NCBI RefSeq assembly: GCF_027497175.1
Contig: NZ_CP114901.1
Coordinates: forward strand, 4,154,001 to 4,218,000
Direction of reading: 5' to 3'
Origin: Verrucosispora sp. WMMD573
GTDB lineage: Bacteria; Actinomycetota; Actinomycetes; Mycobacteriales; Micromonosporaceae
Length of the DNA stretch: 64,000 bases
Shown: positions 8,446 through 19,852 of the stretch, one piece after another
Layout: the number at the start of each line of letters is the position of its first letter
Numbering within the stretch: the stretch's first letter is position 1
Position numbers and translations under genes: made by a program
The notes under the pieces: model-generated
Told to the model about the DNA's origin: nothing
Database searches by the model: none
What the model saw: only the letters and a program-made list of their open reading frames with translations

Positions 8446-8999
8446 GCGCGGTGCCCACGGCCGCCGCCGCCCCGGAACCCGCCCGGCTTCCGACGGCCGA
8501 CGCCGCCCTGGCCGAACTGCGCCGACACGCCCAGCAGGTCATCGTCGAACTGGCCGACCCGGTGCGCCGGCTGCGGCTGCGCCTCGGCGACGCCGAGCTG
8601 GAGGTGGAGTGGGATCGGCCGGTCGGCTCGGGAGTACCGGCCGGCCCCACCGATTCCGGCATGGCCGCACCCGCGGTCCGCCCTCGTACGGCACCAGCGC
8701 CTCCGCTCACGACGGCGGTCGAACCGTCCGCGGCCCCGTCGGCGGCGATCCCCGCGACCCGCATGAGCGTCCACTCGCCGATGGTCGGCACCTTCTACCG
8801 GTCGCCGCAGCCGGGTGCGGCCCCCTTCGTGGCCGTCGGCGACCTGGTCCGGCCCGGGCAGGTCGTCGGCATCGTCGAGGCGATGAAGCTGATGAACGAG
8901 ATCGTCGCGGATCGGCCCGGCCGGGTCGCCGAGGTCCTGGTGGCCGACGGACAGCCGGTGGAGTACGACCAGCCACTGGTCGCCCTGGATCCGGCGTGA
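8442..8999 (+). CDS. accB: Biotin carboxyl carrier protein of acetyl-CoA carboxylase
   Basis: A 185-residue protein. The ATG overlaps the preceding stop (ATGA); an apparently longer frame upstream lies inside the carboxyltransferase gene and is ignored. An N-terminal helical region is followed by a Pro/Ala-rich linker (about 62-105) and a C-terminal biotinyl domain with the canonical EAMKLMNEI, in which Lys149 is the biotinylation site. It shuttles carboxybiotin between the biotin carboxylase encoded next and the fused carboxyltransferase encoded before. Confidence 0.93.
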   Translation: MSAVPTAAAAPEPARLPTADAALAELRRHAQQVIVELADPVRRLRLRLGDAELEVEWDRPVGSGVPAGPTDSGMAAPAVRPRTAPAPPLTTAVEPSAAPSAAIPATRMSVHSPMVGTFYRSPQPGAAPFVAVGDLVRPGQVVGIVEAMKLMNEIVADRPGRVAEVLVADGQPVEYDQPLVALDPA

Positions 9000-11549
<2,550 letters not shown>

Positions 11550-11553
<4 letters not shown>

Positions 11554-12824
11554 CCAGCCGGCGCACCGTGGTCACCGGCGTCGGGGTGGTGGCCCCCGGC
11601 GGGGTGACCCGGGACCGGTTCTGGAAGAGCATCACCGAGGGCCGTACGGCGACCCGGCGGATCAGCTTCTTCGACCCGTCGCCGTTCCGGTCGCAGATCG
11701 CCGCGGAGTGCGACTTCGACCCGGACGCCGCCGGGCTGACCCCCGCCCAGCGGCAGCGCGCCGACCGGTACGTGCAGTTTGCGCTGGCCTGTGCCGCCGA
11801 GGCGGTGGCCGACAGCGGGTTGGACCTCACCGATGCCGAACGCGACCGGACAGCTGTGGTGCTCGGCACCGCGGTCGGCGGCACCATGGCGCTGGAGCAG
11901 GAGTACGTGACGGTCAGCGACAGCGGCCGACGCTGGTTGGTCGACGCGGCGCTCGGTGGCCCGTACCTCTACCCGGCGCTGATGCCCAGCAGCCTGGCCG
12001 CCGACGTGGCCTGCCGCCACGGCCTGCACGGTCCGGCGCAGGTGATCTCCACTGGCTGCACCTCCGGCATCGACGCCATCGGGTACGCCCACCAACTCGT
12101 GGTCGACGGCGAGGCCGACATCGTGCTCGCCGGGGCCGCCGACTCGCCCATCTCCCCGGTGACCGTCGCCTCGTTCGACGCGATCAAGGCCACCAGCCCG
12201 GACAACGACGACCCGGCGCACGCCTCCCGTCCCTTCGACGCCGACCGGCACGGCTTCGTGCTGGCCGAGGGGGCGGCGGTGCTGGTGCTGGAGGAGGCCG
12301 GGCACGCCGCGCGGCGCGGCGCGCACGTCTACTGCGAGGTGGCCGGCTACGCCAGCCGGAGCAACGGCTTCCACATGACTGGGCTGCGCCCGGACGGCCT
12401 GGAGATGGGGCTGGCCATCACCGACGCGCTGCGGCAGGCCCGACTGATGCCCGAGGACGTCTCCTACATCAGCGCCCACGGCTCCGGCACCCGGCAGAAC
12501 GACCGGCACGAGACGGCGGCGTTCAAACGGTCGCTCGGCGCGGCGGCCTACCGGGTACCGATCAGCTCGATCAAATCGATGGTCGGGCACTCACTGGGTG
12601 CCATCGGCGCCATCGAGATGGCCGCCTGCGCGCTGGCCATCGAGTTCGGGGTGGTGCCGCCCACCGCCAACTGGGCCACCCGGGACCCGGAATGCGACCT
12701 GGACTACGTGCCCAACGAGGCCCGGGAGGTGCCGGTGGACGTGGCGCTGTCGGTGGGCAGCGGCTTCGGCGGTTTCCAGTCGGCCATGCTGTTCCGCCGG
12801 TTGGCCCGGGACGTGACGCCGTGA
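11550..12824 (+). CDS. Type II polyketide synthase ketosynthase alpha (KS-alpha)
   Basis: A 424-residue beta-ketoacyl synthase starting at GTG. The catalytic triad is intact: Cys170 in STGCTSGID, His310 in SAHGSGT and His347 in [10 protein letters not shown]. It condenses malonyl-ACP units as a heterodimer with the KS-beta encoded 37 nt downstream. The cupin-KS-alpha-KS-beta order matches tcmJKL and whiE. Together with the absence of a ketoreductase, this predicts a non-reduced polyketide. Confidence 0.96.
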
Positions 12825-12861
12825 GCACCCGTCGGGTCGAGACGGTCGTCGAGGTGACGGC

Positions 12862-14109
12862 GTGACCGGCGGGCGGGCCGTGATCACCGGCGTCGGGGTG
12901 GTCGCGCCCAGCGGCGTCGGCGCGGACGCGCACTGGCGCACGGTCCTGACCGGCCGCCGCCGTACCGGGCCGATCTCCCTCTTCGACGCCTCCGGGTACC
13001 CGACCCGCCTCGGCGGTGAGGTGGCGGACTTCGACCCGGCCCGGTACGCCGACAACCGCGCTCTGGTGCAGACCGACAGGTGGACGCACCTCGGGTTCGC
13101 CGCCACCGCGCTGGCGCTGGCCGACGCCGGCCTGCCGGAGCGGGCCGCCGACCCCTACGGCTGGGCGGTGACCCTGGCCAGCGCCTCCGGCGGCAACCTG
13201 TTCGGCCAGCGGGAGTTGCAACGCCTCTGGTCGTCACCGTCGCGCACGGTCGGCGCCTACCAGTCGATCGCCTGGTTCTACGCGGCCAGCGTCGGACAGC
13301 TCTCCATCCGGCATCAGGCGAAGGGGCCGTGCGGGGTGCTGGTGGCGGAGTCGGCCGGTGGCCTGGACAGCCTGGCGCACGCGGTGCGCACCGTGCGGCG
13401 CGGCGCCTCGGTGGTGCTCGCCGGGGCGACCGAGTGCCCGCTGAGCCCGTACGCGCTGGCCTGTCAGCTACGGTCCGGTCTGCTCAGCGAGGTGGCCGAT
13501 CCGGAACACGCCTACCGGCCGTTCGACGCCACCGCCAGCGGCTACCTGCCCGCTGAGGGCGGCGCGGTGTTCGTGGTGGAGGCGTTGGACCACGCCCAGG
13601 CGAGGGGCGCGCGCAGCTACGGCGAGGTGACCGGTTGGGGCGCCACCCACGACGCGGCGCACACCACCTCGGACAGTGCCGGTGACCCGCACCAGTACGC
13701 CCGCGCGATGCGGCTGGCCCTGGGTCGGGCCGGTGTCGAGGCGGACGAGGTGGACGTGGTGGTCCCCGACGCGCTCGGGGTGCCCCGCTACGACCGGGCC
13801 GAGGCGAGCGCCCTGCGTGCCGTCTTCGGCGCCCGCACGCCGCCGGTCAGTACCCACAAGGAGCTGACCGGGCGGGCGCACCAGGGCGGGTCGGCGCTGG
13901 ACGTGGCCACCGCACTGCTCGCCTTCGCGCACGACACACTGCCCGCCTCGGCCGGTCCGGAGGTGGTCGCCGAGGGCTGCGAGCTGGATTTCCTGCGGGC
14001 CCCCCGCCGCCCGCGTACCCGGTTGGCGCTGGTCTGCGCCCGGGGTTTCGACGGATTCAACAGTGCGCTGGTGTTGCGAGGTGCGCCACCGGCCGGAGAG
14101 GAGGGGTGA
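12862..14109 (+). CDS. Type II polyketide synthase chain length factor (KS-beta)
   Basis: A 415-residue ketosynthase homologue. The GTG start is preceded by GAGGTG. The active-site cysteine is missing, as expected for KS-beta: the aligned segment reads GPCGVLVAESAGGLDSL. Most chain length factors have glutamine where this protein has Ser164. That residue is linked to malonyl-ACP decarboxylation, so the substitution is notable. KS-beta pairs with KS-alpha to set polyketide chain length. Its stop shares a base with the ATG of the next gene (TGATG). Confidence 0.94.
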   Translation: MTGGRAVITGVGVVAPSGVGADAHWRTVLTGRRRTGPISLFDASGYPTRLGGEVADFDPARYADNRALVQTDRWTHLGFAATALALADAGLPERAADPYGWAVTLASASGGNLFGQRELQRLWSSPSRTVGAYQSIAWFYAASVGQLSIRHQAKGPCGVLVAESAGGLDSLAHAVRTVRRGASVVLAGATECPLSPYALACQLRSGLLSEVADPEHAYRPFDATASGYLPAEGGAVFVVEALDHAQARGARSYGEVTGWGATHDAAHTTSDSAGDPHQYARAMRLALGRAGVEADEVDVVVPDALGVPRYDRAEASALRAVFGARTPPVSTHKELTGRAHQGGSALDVATALLAFAHDTLPASAGPEVVAEGCELDFLRAPRRPRTRLALVCARGFDGFNSALVLRGAPPAGEEG

Positions 14110-14432
14110 TGACGCGAGCACGGGTGGTGTTCCTGGTCCGGGTGCCCGACGAGCGCACCGAGGACTTCCTGCGGGCCTACGAGGCGGTCCGGCACCTGGT
14201 CGCCGACGGCGTGCCGGGCCACCTGGTCGACCAGGTGTGCCGTTCGTCGACCGACCCGGAGCAGTGGTTGATCACCAGCGAGTGGACCAGCCTGGCCGAC
14301 TTCGAGGCGTGGGAGCGCAGCCCGGAGCATCGCGAACTGGTCCGGCCGATGCGGGAGTGCTTCACCGACGCCCGGTCCCTGCGTTTCCACATCCACGCGC
14401 AGACCCCGGTGCCGGCCGGAACGCCGGGATGA
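14109..14432 (+). CDS. ABM-family (TcmH-like) monooxygenase
   Basis: A 107-residue ferredoxin-like alpha/beta-barrel protein. ATG at 14109 is chosen, after GGAGAGGAGGGG; a GTG directly before it is also possible. The block DPEQWLITSEWTSLADFEAWERSPEHRELV is typical of antibiotic-biosynthesis monooxygenases such as TcmH and ActVA-ORF6. These oxidise anthrone-type intermediates to quinones with O2 and no cofactor. It closes the rightward polyketide operon. Confidence 0.85.
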   Translation: MTRARVVFLVRVPDERTEDFLRAYEAVRHLVADGVPGHLVDQVCRSSTDPEQWLITSEWTSLADFEAWERSPEHRELVRPMRECFTDARSLRFHIHAQTPVPAGTPG

Positions 14433-14811
14433 GCAAAGGCGCACGCTCGGTGTCGGATTACTCACTGAAGGTCGACACACGGAATCGATCATCCTCGCCG
14501 GGTGGCCTGGCGACAATCCGGCCAGTTGCCCTTTCCCACATCCATTTGCATGAAGCAATGTTCACGGTGCCTGCCGTAGGGTTCCGGCAGTGCTCCGAGC
14601 AGGCGACCTGCGGCCGGTCCGCGCCGCGGCGACGTCGATGGTGAGGTGGGGATGTCATGACCGGACCGCTGTTCTCGCCGAGTGAGGCCGATCCGCGACC
14701 CCTCGCCGACCCGCCGACCCGCACCGATCAGCCGACCCGCAACGCTGAGCACCCCGTCGCCGAGCTGCCGATCCGCGCCGCACCACGGCTGCGAACGTGG
14801 CCGCCGGACCC
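14433..14811. other. Gene-poor gap after the polyketide operon
   Basis: No convincing gene lies here. A small hairpin CTGCCG...CGGCAG is at about 14570-14590. A frame starting at the ATG at 14657, behind GGTGAGGTGGGG, reads 62 Pro/Arg-rich residues and runs into the antisense of the next gene. It may be the orphaned start of a lost gene. Confidence 0.4.
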
Positions 14812-15741
14812 TCAGCGCGACCCCAGGTCGACCTCGGCCAGATAGACGCAGCTGCGCCCCTCGTGTGACGAGTAGTAGCTGACGTACAGCCGCTCGTCGT
14901 GCCAGGCCAGGCCGGGATAGCTGGAGTCGCCGCCGGAGGGCAGCGTCACCAACTCCCGCAGCCGGCCCCGCGCCACGTCGACGGCGCAGATGGCGGTCCG
15001 CACCGCACCGTCGTGCAGGCGTACGCCGGCCACGAGGGTGCCGTCGGGCAGCCGGCACAGCGCCGGCCCGCCCACGCGTACCCCGAGGTCCGTCCAGGTC
15101 CACTCCCGATAGGGCGGACGGGCGCGGCCCAGCTGGGCGGTTGCCGTGCCGCCGTCGCGCCGCAGCAGGCAGGTGGCGGTGCCGTCGGGGTCGAAGACCA
15201 GCCCGGATTCGTTCGGGTACCCGCCGGAGAACAACGTCCGTACCACCGGTCGCAGGTCGAAGCCGTCCTCGCTGCGGTAGAGCCGGACGAACCGCGGTTC
15301 CCGGGTGGCGTAGCCGATGCCGTACATCGCGTCGCCGCACCAGGCGGCCTGCCAGACCCAGACGTCCGGTTCGCCGACCGGCCGTGGCTCGTCCCACCGC
15401 TGACCGTCGTCGCTGACCGCGGTGACGGTCCGGAACCGCTTCGGCGTGCCGGTCGCGGCGGCGGCGAGCAGCTGCAACCGTCCGTCGGGGCGCGGCACGA
15501 AGCGTGGGTCGCGCAGGTCGACCCCGGCCTGGGCGAGGACGGCGGCGGTCTGCCAGGACTGACCGTCCGAGGAGGTCAGCACCCGCAGGACGCCGTCGTC
15601 GGACAGGTGCGACCGGCCCTGGCGGAACGCGCAGAACCAGTTTCCCGCGTACCGGACCAGGTCGGTGAAGGCGCTGTGCGGGGCGGTGTCACCGATACGG
15701 CGTAACGCGCGCACCTCGGTGGTCGCCGGACGGATGATCAC
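14812..15741 (-). CDS. Sialidase-like beta-propeller protein (putative glycosidase)
   Basis: A 309-residue protein taken from the GTG at 15741 (VIIRPATTEVRALRR); the frame stays open far upstream, but that part is antisense to other material and lacks domain character. The sequence has repeated propeller blades with SxDGxxW Asp-box-like turns (SSDGQSWQTAAV, SDDGQRWDEPRP, SEDGFDL). It also has blocks such as DLRDPRFVPRPDGRL and NESGLVFDPDGTATCLLRRDG, typical of exo-alpha-sialidase-fold proteins. No signal peptide is evident, so it may be cytoplasmic. It points away from the polyketide operon and probably has no role there. No clear ribosome site is present. Confidence 0.65.
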   Translation of the reverse strand: MIIRPATTEVRALRRIGDTAPHSAFTDLVRYAGNWFCAFRQGRSHLSDDGVLRVLTSSDGQSWQTAAVLAQAGVDLRDPRFVPRPDGRLQLLAAAATGTPKRFRTVTAVSDDGQRWDEPRPVGEPDVWVWQAAWCGDAMYGIGYATREPRFVRLYRSEDGFDLRPVVRTLFSGGYPNESGLVFDPDGTATCLLRRDGGTATAQLGRARPPYREWTWTDLGVRVGGPALCRLPDGTLVAGVRLHDGAVRTAICAVDVARGRLRELVTLPSGGDSSYPGLAWHDERLYVSYYSSHEGRSCVYLAEVDLGSR

Positions 15742-15819
15742 GTGCGTCGACGGTACGCGGCACGGGCGACGCCGGTGTGGCGATGGGACGAACAGCGGAC
15801 GAACGCGACGGCCCGGCGG

Positions 15820-15990
15820 TGGTCTATCGCCGCCAACGTCGGCATCACCGCTGGTGCCTTCGTGGGCGGGCTCGCGCTGCCGAGCCACGGCGTGCACAGC
15901 ACCGTTGCCCTGGTGCTGGCGCTCGGCGAGCGGCGTCTCGCCCACCCCGCCCGCACCGGGGCCGCGCCACCGGAACCGCCCCCACCGCCA
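15820..15990 (+). pseudogene. Decayed MFS transporter fragment
   Basis: On the plus strand the translation SIAANVGITAGAFVGGLAL...GVHSTVALVLALGE resembles the last two or three helices of DHA1-type major facilitator permeases (pattern FNxGIxxGxxxGG). No start, no upstream helices and no proper end are present. It is best read as a remnant left beside the insertion sequence. Identification is by eye only. Confidence 0.3.
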
Positions 15991-16034
15991 CACCGGCTCT
16001 GTTGCCCCGCGCTGCGCTGGCCCGCAACTTCGCT

Positions 16035-17635
16035 GATACTGCTGCCTCGACGACGCCTGGCGATTTAACTCGTGGGTCGGGGTGGTGCAGGTGGCGTCTG
16101 GTTCGTTCGGTGTGTTGGCGTGACGTGGAGCGGCCACCGCCTGATTATCGGGATCGACCAAGATCTTCGATGTGAGGCGGTGGCCGTGGCCGTCATTGTG
16201 GGTCATGCGGGCATGGGTGGGGAAGCGACGCGCGGTGACCATGACCGGTTGGTGGAGTTCCGTCAGGGTTGGTATCAGTGCCTGACGCGGTGGGCGGACA
16301 CGTTGTTCGAGGTCACGGATGCGGTGTTGACCACGCCGGGTCCGGTGGCATCGCTGCCGTATCTGACGTTGGAGCCGGCGCTGCGCCGGGGGTGGGGCAG
16401 TGTGTACGCGTCCTTGTCGAAGGGGCGGGTGGATGTCACCGCGGTGCGTGACCTGCTGATCGGCGTTCTGCCGGGGTGGTGGCCGGTGTTCGCGGTGGAC
16501 GTGACGGCGTGGCCGCGCCCGGAGGCGGGGTGTTCGCCGCGGCGGGGGATGTGTCGAGTGCCTGATCCGGGTGGCGATCGGCGGGGGCGGATGGTGCCGG
16601 GTTGGGCCTACCAGTGGGTCTGTCAGGTGTCCGCGACGCCGGATTCCTGGACCGCGCCGGTCGATGTCGTGCGGGTGGACCCTGAGGACAACGCCACCGA
16701 GGTGGCCTGCAACCAGATGAGCGGCCTGGTGCGGGGCTTGGCCCGTCACCGGCCGGGTGTGGTGCCGGTGTTCTGCCTGGACGCCGGTTACTGCCCGATC
16801 ACCGCGACAGCTCGGGTGGCGTCCGACCCCCACGCTCCCGCCCGGATCATCGGTCGGATCCGCCGGAACCGGTCTTCTACGCCGACCCGCCCGCCAAGAC
16901 CCCCGGCAGCCCCGGCCGACCCAAACAGCATGGCGATCGATTCGCCTGCGCTGACCCCACGACCTGGCCGGAGCCCACCCACGAGGTGCACACCGTCGAT
17001 GACACCTACGGCCCGATCCACGTCCAAGCGTGGACCGGCCTGCACCCCAAGCCGGGTCCCCGACGGCGGTGGGCGGCGAAGAACACCAAGGGCCTGGCCG
17101 CCCCGATCATCCGCGGCACCGTCGTTCGGGTCAGCCTGACCCGAACGGTCGAGGCCGGCACCCACAAACCCTGTGGCTGTGGACCGCCGGCCCCGACCCG
17201 ATCAACCTTGACCTGATCTGGCGGGCCTACCTACGCCGGTTCGCCATCGAACACACCAACCGGTTCATCAAACAGCACCTCGCCTGGACCACCCCAGCGG
17301 TGCGTCACCCCAGCCAAGCAGACCTGTGGACCTGGATCGTCGCGGCGGCACACACCCAACTCCGCCTCGCTCGAACCCTGATCGCCGACCAACGCCTGCC
17401 CTGGGAACGACCCCTGACCACCACCACCCTGACCCCGTTCCGGGTCCGACGAGGTTTCCGCAGCCTGCACCCACACCTACCCACACCAGCCAAGCCACCG
17501 AAACCCTCCCGACCAGGACCAGGACGACCAAGAGGCAGCCGCAACCAGCAACCAACCCCACGCCACAAAACGATCATCAAGCGACGCAAACGCACGAAGC
17601 GTTAAATCGCCAGCGACGCCGGATGCAGCAGTATC
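16035..17635 (+). mobile_element. Insertion sequence with 35-bp imperfect terminal inverted repeats
   Basis: The ends match as inverted repeats: left 16035-16069 and right 17601-17635. They share the outer GATACTGCTGC and inner CTGGCGATTTAAC; 26 of 35 positions agree. The element is about 1.6 kb and holds one DDE transposase gene broken by two frameshifts. No convincing target-site duplication flanks it (left ...CTTCGCT, right CCTGGAA...), so it is probably old, or one flank has rearranged. Confidence 0.85.
16072..17605 (+). pseudogene. DDE-type transposase, twice frameshifted
   Basis: The coding sequence runs in three successive frames: frame 1 to about 16870 (…RIIGRIRRNR), frame 3 from 16872 to about 17160 (VFYADPPAKTPGSPGRPKQ…), and frame 2 to the stop at 17605 (LWLWTAGPDPINLDLIWRAY…). 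Catalytic-type acidic residues are visible as AVDVTAWPRP, VFCLDAGYCP and RRFAIEHTNRFIKQ, the DDE layout of a large actinobacterial family resembling IS701-like transposases. The C-terminus is basic (KRRKRTKR). The true start is uncertain. Unless one of the shifts is programmed, the protein is inactive. Confidence 0.8.
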
Positions 17636-17805
17636 CCTGGAACTGCCGATGAGTCCGGGCGGCGGGGCCATCTTCGTGATCAGGGTCGGGCTGCGGACCG
17701 CCCCGGCACCCGTGGTGGTGGGCAACCGAGGTGGAAATGCGCTCTCGGCCGGCGCGTGACGGCCTGGGTCTTGTTCGCGGGTGCCGGAATACGCGGGAGT
17801 TGCCG

Positions 17806-18216
17806 TCACCCGCCCGCTGCGGGCGGTGCCGTCTGCGCCTGGTGCGCCGCGGCCAGGCGTTTCGGCGCTCGGGCGTACCAGGCTTCGACGATCAGCTCGG
17901 TCAGCTCGGTGACGTCGATCCGGTCCAGCCGGACCAGCACCGACGGGTAGCCGTCGAAGTGCGGCGTGGTGAAGAAGAGGCCGGGGTCGTTGTCGAGCAG
18001 CGCCTCCTTGACACCGAGGTCCGCCACCCGGACCCCGAGGATGGGACCGTCCGGTGCGGCCGGACCGAGGTCGTGGAGTTCCTTGCCGCGGAGCGGGCGC
18101 TCCCAGACGAACGGCTTGTCCTTCACCCGCCAGGCGGCCACGCCGTCATAGGAGGGCCGCTCGCTGGTCTCCGGCAGGCCCAGCGCGATCCGGCGTACGT
18201 CGTCCCAACTGGCCAC
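17806..18216 (-). CDS. MmcQ/YjbR family protein
   Basis: A 136-residue protein from GTG at 18216 (VASWDDVRRIALGLPETSE); a second GTG at 18243 is possible because GGAGG abuts the first. The family pattern is clear: LPETSERPSYDGVAAWRVKDKPFVW, LFFTTPHFDGYPSVLVRLDRID and a C-terminal EAWYARAPKRLAA. MmcQ/YjbR proteins have a CyaY-like fold and are suspected to bind DNA; no enzymatic activity is established. It is divergent from the flavin oxidase gene. Confidence 0.85.
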   Translation of the reverse strand: MASWDDVRRIALGLPETSERPSYDGVAAWRVKDKPFVWERPLRGKELHDLGPAAPDGPILGVRVADLGVKEALLDNDPGLFFTTPHFDGYPSVLVRLDRIDVTELTELIVEAWYARAPKRLAAAHQAQTAPPAAGG

Positions 18217-18357
18217 CTCCCGACGGTACGCCAGGTGGCGCACCCGGTGTGCCCCGCCGAGCGCGTTCGACTGCGCCCGGCCACCTCGCCGCGCCCAGCG
18301 CCGACCCTCCGGCGCGACAGTGGCGTGGCAGGTGCCGGGTCGGCGATGGTGGACCGC

Positions 18358-19455
18358 ATGGAGATCATGCCCGGGCCACCGCCGGCCTGCCTGGCCGACT
18401 TCGCCGCCCTGGCCCGGACGGTGCTGCCGCCGCACGTCTGGGACTACGTGGACGGCGGCAGCGGCGCCGAGGTGACCCTCGGTGCGAACCGCCGGGCGCT
18501 GGACCGGGTCGGCGTGTTGCCGAGGGTGCTGACCGGGGTGACCACCCCGAGACTGCGGACCCGGTTGCTCGGCCGGGAGTACGCGATGCCGGTCGGGGTG
18601 GCGCCGATGGCGTACCAGCGGCTGGTGCATCCCGACGGCGAGCCGGCGCTGGCCGCCGCCGCCCGCGCCGCCGACGTGCCGTACCTGGCCAGCATCCTCG
18701 GCAGCACACCTATCGAGCAGGTCACCGCCACCGGCGCCGAGGTCTGGTTCCAGTTGTACTGGCTGCGGGACCGGTCGCTGGTGGCCGACCTGCTGGCACG
18801 GGTCCGCGCCGCCGGCTGCCGGGCGTTGGTCGTCACGGTGGACGTGCCGGTGCTCGGCCGACGGCTGCGGGACCTGCGCAACACCTTCCGGCTGCCGCCG
18901 GAGCTGGTCCCGGCGAATCTGCCGGGTGGTCGCGACGACCTGGCCCACGGCGGTACGCCGGGCGTCACCCCGCTGTCCGCGCCGCACGATGCGCCCTTCG
19001 CTCCGGCGCTGAGCTGGGCGGATCTGCGCTGGCTGAGGGAGCGGTGCGACCTGCCGCTGGTCGTCAAGGGCATCCTTGATCCGGCCGACGCCGTGCGGGC
19101 GGTCGAGGCGGGGGCGCAGGCGGTGGTCGTGTCCAACCACGGTGGTCGGCAACTCGACGGGGTCCCGGCCAGCGCCACCATGCTGCCCGAGGTGGTGGCG
19201 GCCGTCGGCGACCGGTGCGAGGTGCTGCTGGACAGCGGCATCCGGGGCGGCGTCGACGTGCTGCGCGCGTTGGCGATGGGTGCCGACGCGGTCCTGGTCG
19301 GTCGGCCGATGCTCTGGGCCCTCGCGGCCGGTGGGCGCCCGGCGGCCAGCACCGCGCTGGCCCTGCTCGCCGACGAGTTACGGGACGCGCTGGCCCTGGC
19401 CGGCTGCGCCGATCCGACGACCGTCCGCGAACTGCGCACGGTGCCGGTTGACTGA
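18358..19455 (+). CDS. FMN-dependent alpha-hydroxy acid oxidase/dehydrogenase
   Basis: A 365-residue TIM-barrel flavoprotein. ATG 18358 is chosen because GGTGGA lies 5 nt upstream; ATG 18346 is the alternative. Family markers are present in order: DYVDGGSGAEVTLGANRRALD near the N-terminus, the FMN-binding PVGVAPMAYQRLVHPDGE block, the catalytic SNHGGRQLDG (active-site His and Arg), and the phosphate-binding DSGIRGGVDVLRALAMGADAVLVGRP. Relatives oxidise lactate, glycolate, mandelate or long-chain hydroxy acids. The substrate cannot be set from sequence, and neighbours give no clue. Confidence 0.9.
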   Translation: MEIMPGPPPACLADFAALARTVLPPHVWDYVDGGSGAEVTLGANRRALDRVGVLPRVLTGVTTPRLRTRLLGREYAMPVGVAPMAYQRLVHPDGEPALAAAARAADVPYLASILGSTPIEQVTATGAEVWFQLYWLRDRSLVADLLARVRAAGCRALVVTVDVPVLGRRLRDLRNTFRLPPELVPANLPGGRDDLAHGGTPGVTPLSAPHDAPFAPALSWADLRWLRERCDLPLVVKGILDPADAVRAVEAGAQAVVVSNHGGRQLDGVPASATMLPEVVAAVGDRCEVLLDSGIRGGVDVLRALAMGADAVLVGRPMLWALAAGGRPAASTALALLADELRDALALAGCADPTTVRELRTVPVD

Positions 19456-19536
19456 CCGGTACCGGGGTGGCGACTCATCGCGTTCACCGGTTCGCAACGT
19501 GTGACCGCCGCCCTGCCGTGGTCCTGGGTGGACGGT

Positions 19537-19549
19537 CATAATGGGCGAC
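19537..19549 (+). promoter_or_regulatory. Leaderless promoter -10 box
   Basis: CATAAT (19537-19542) ends 7 nt before the ATG at 19550, so the transcript probably begins at the start codon. This decides the start in favour of 19550 over the ATG at 19541, which lies in the box. Confidence 0.6.
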
Positions 19550-19801
19550 ATGGTTGCCTGGGAGTATGCCCTGCTGGTCCGCCGCTACCAGGGGCAGGGC
19601 CGCAATTTTCATGTCTCGTTCGTCTGGTACGGCCCGGACGGGTCCCGCAAGGACATCACGGCGTACGGCGACACCGCCATCGCACATCTCAACCGCGCCG
19701 GACGCGACGGGTGGGAACTCGTCTCCGCCGCGGAGGACGTGAACAACGTGCAGGGCAGCACCGAGGTCCACCGTTACCACCTCAAACGTCCGATCGCCTG
19801 A
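19550..19801 (+). CDS. DUF4177-like small protein
   Basis: An 83-residue protein starting MVAWEYALLVRRYQG. The layout, an initial WEY-type strand, a central LNRAGRDGWELVSA and a final HRYHLKRP strand, is that of DUF4177 proteins, whose function is unknown. The leaderless promoter sets the start. It converges on glyA across a strong terminator. Confidence 0.8.
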   Translation: MVAWEYALLVRRYQGQGRNFHVSFVWYGPDGSRKDITAYGDTAIAHLNRAGRDGWELVSAAEDVNNVQGSTEVHRYHLKRPIA

Positions 19802-19809
19802 GGTCGGAA

Positions 19810-19846
19810 TCGCGCCGGGCCGGGGACGTTCCCCGGCCCGGCGCGA
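19810..19846. terminator. Bidirectional terminator between DUF4177-like gene and glyA
   Basis: A perfect 17-bp stem (19810-19826 with 19830-19846) with a 3-nt loop, lying between convergent stops. Confidence 0.88.
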
Positions 19847-19852
19847 GCGTCG

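Noticed and set aside
14657..14845. 62-codon frame behind GGTGAGGTGGGG after the polyketide operon
   Set aside because: Good ribosome site, but Pro/Arg-rich sequence with no family and a 3' end antisense to the propeller gene. Kept only as a possible relic in the gap description.
17636..17805. Possible gene or target duplication right of the insertion sequence
   Set aside because: No frame with coding character and no repeat of the left flank was found.
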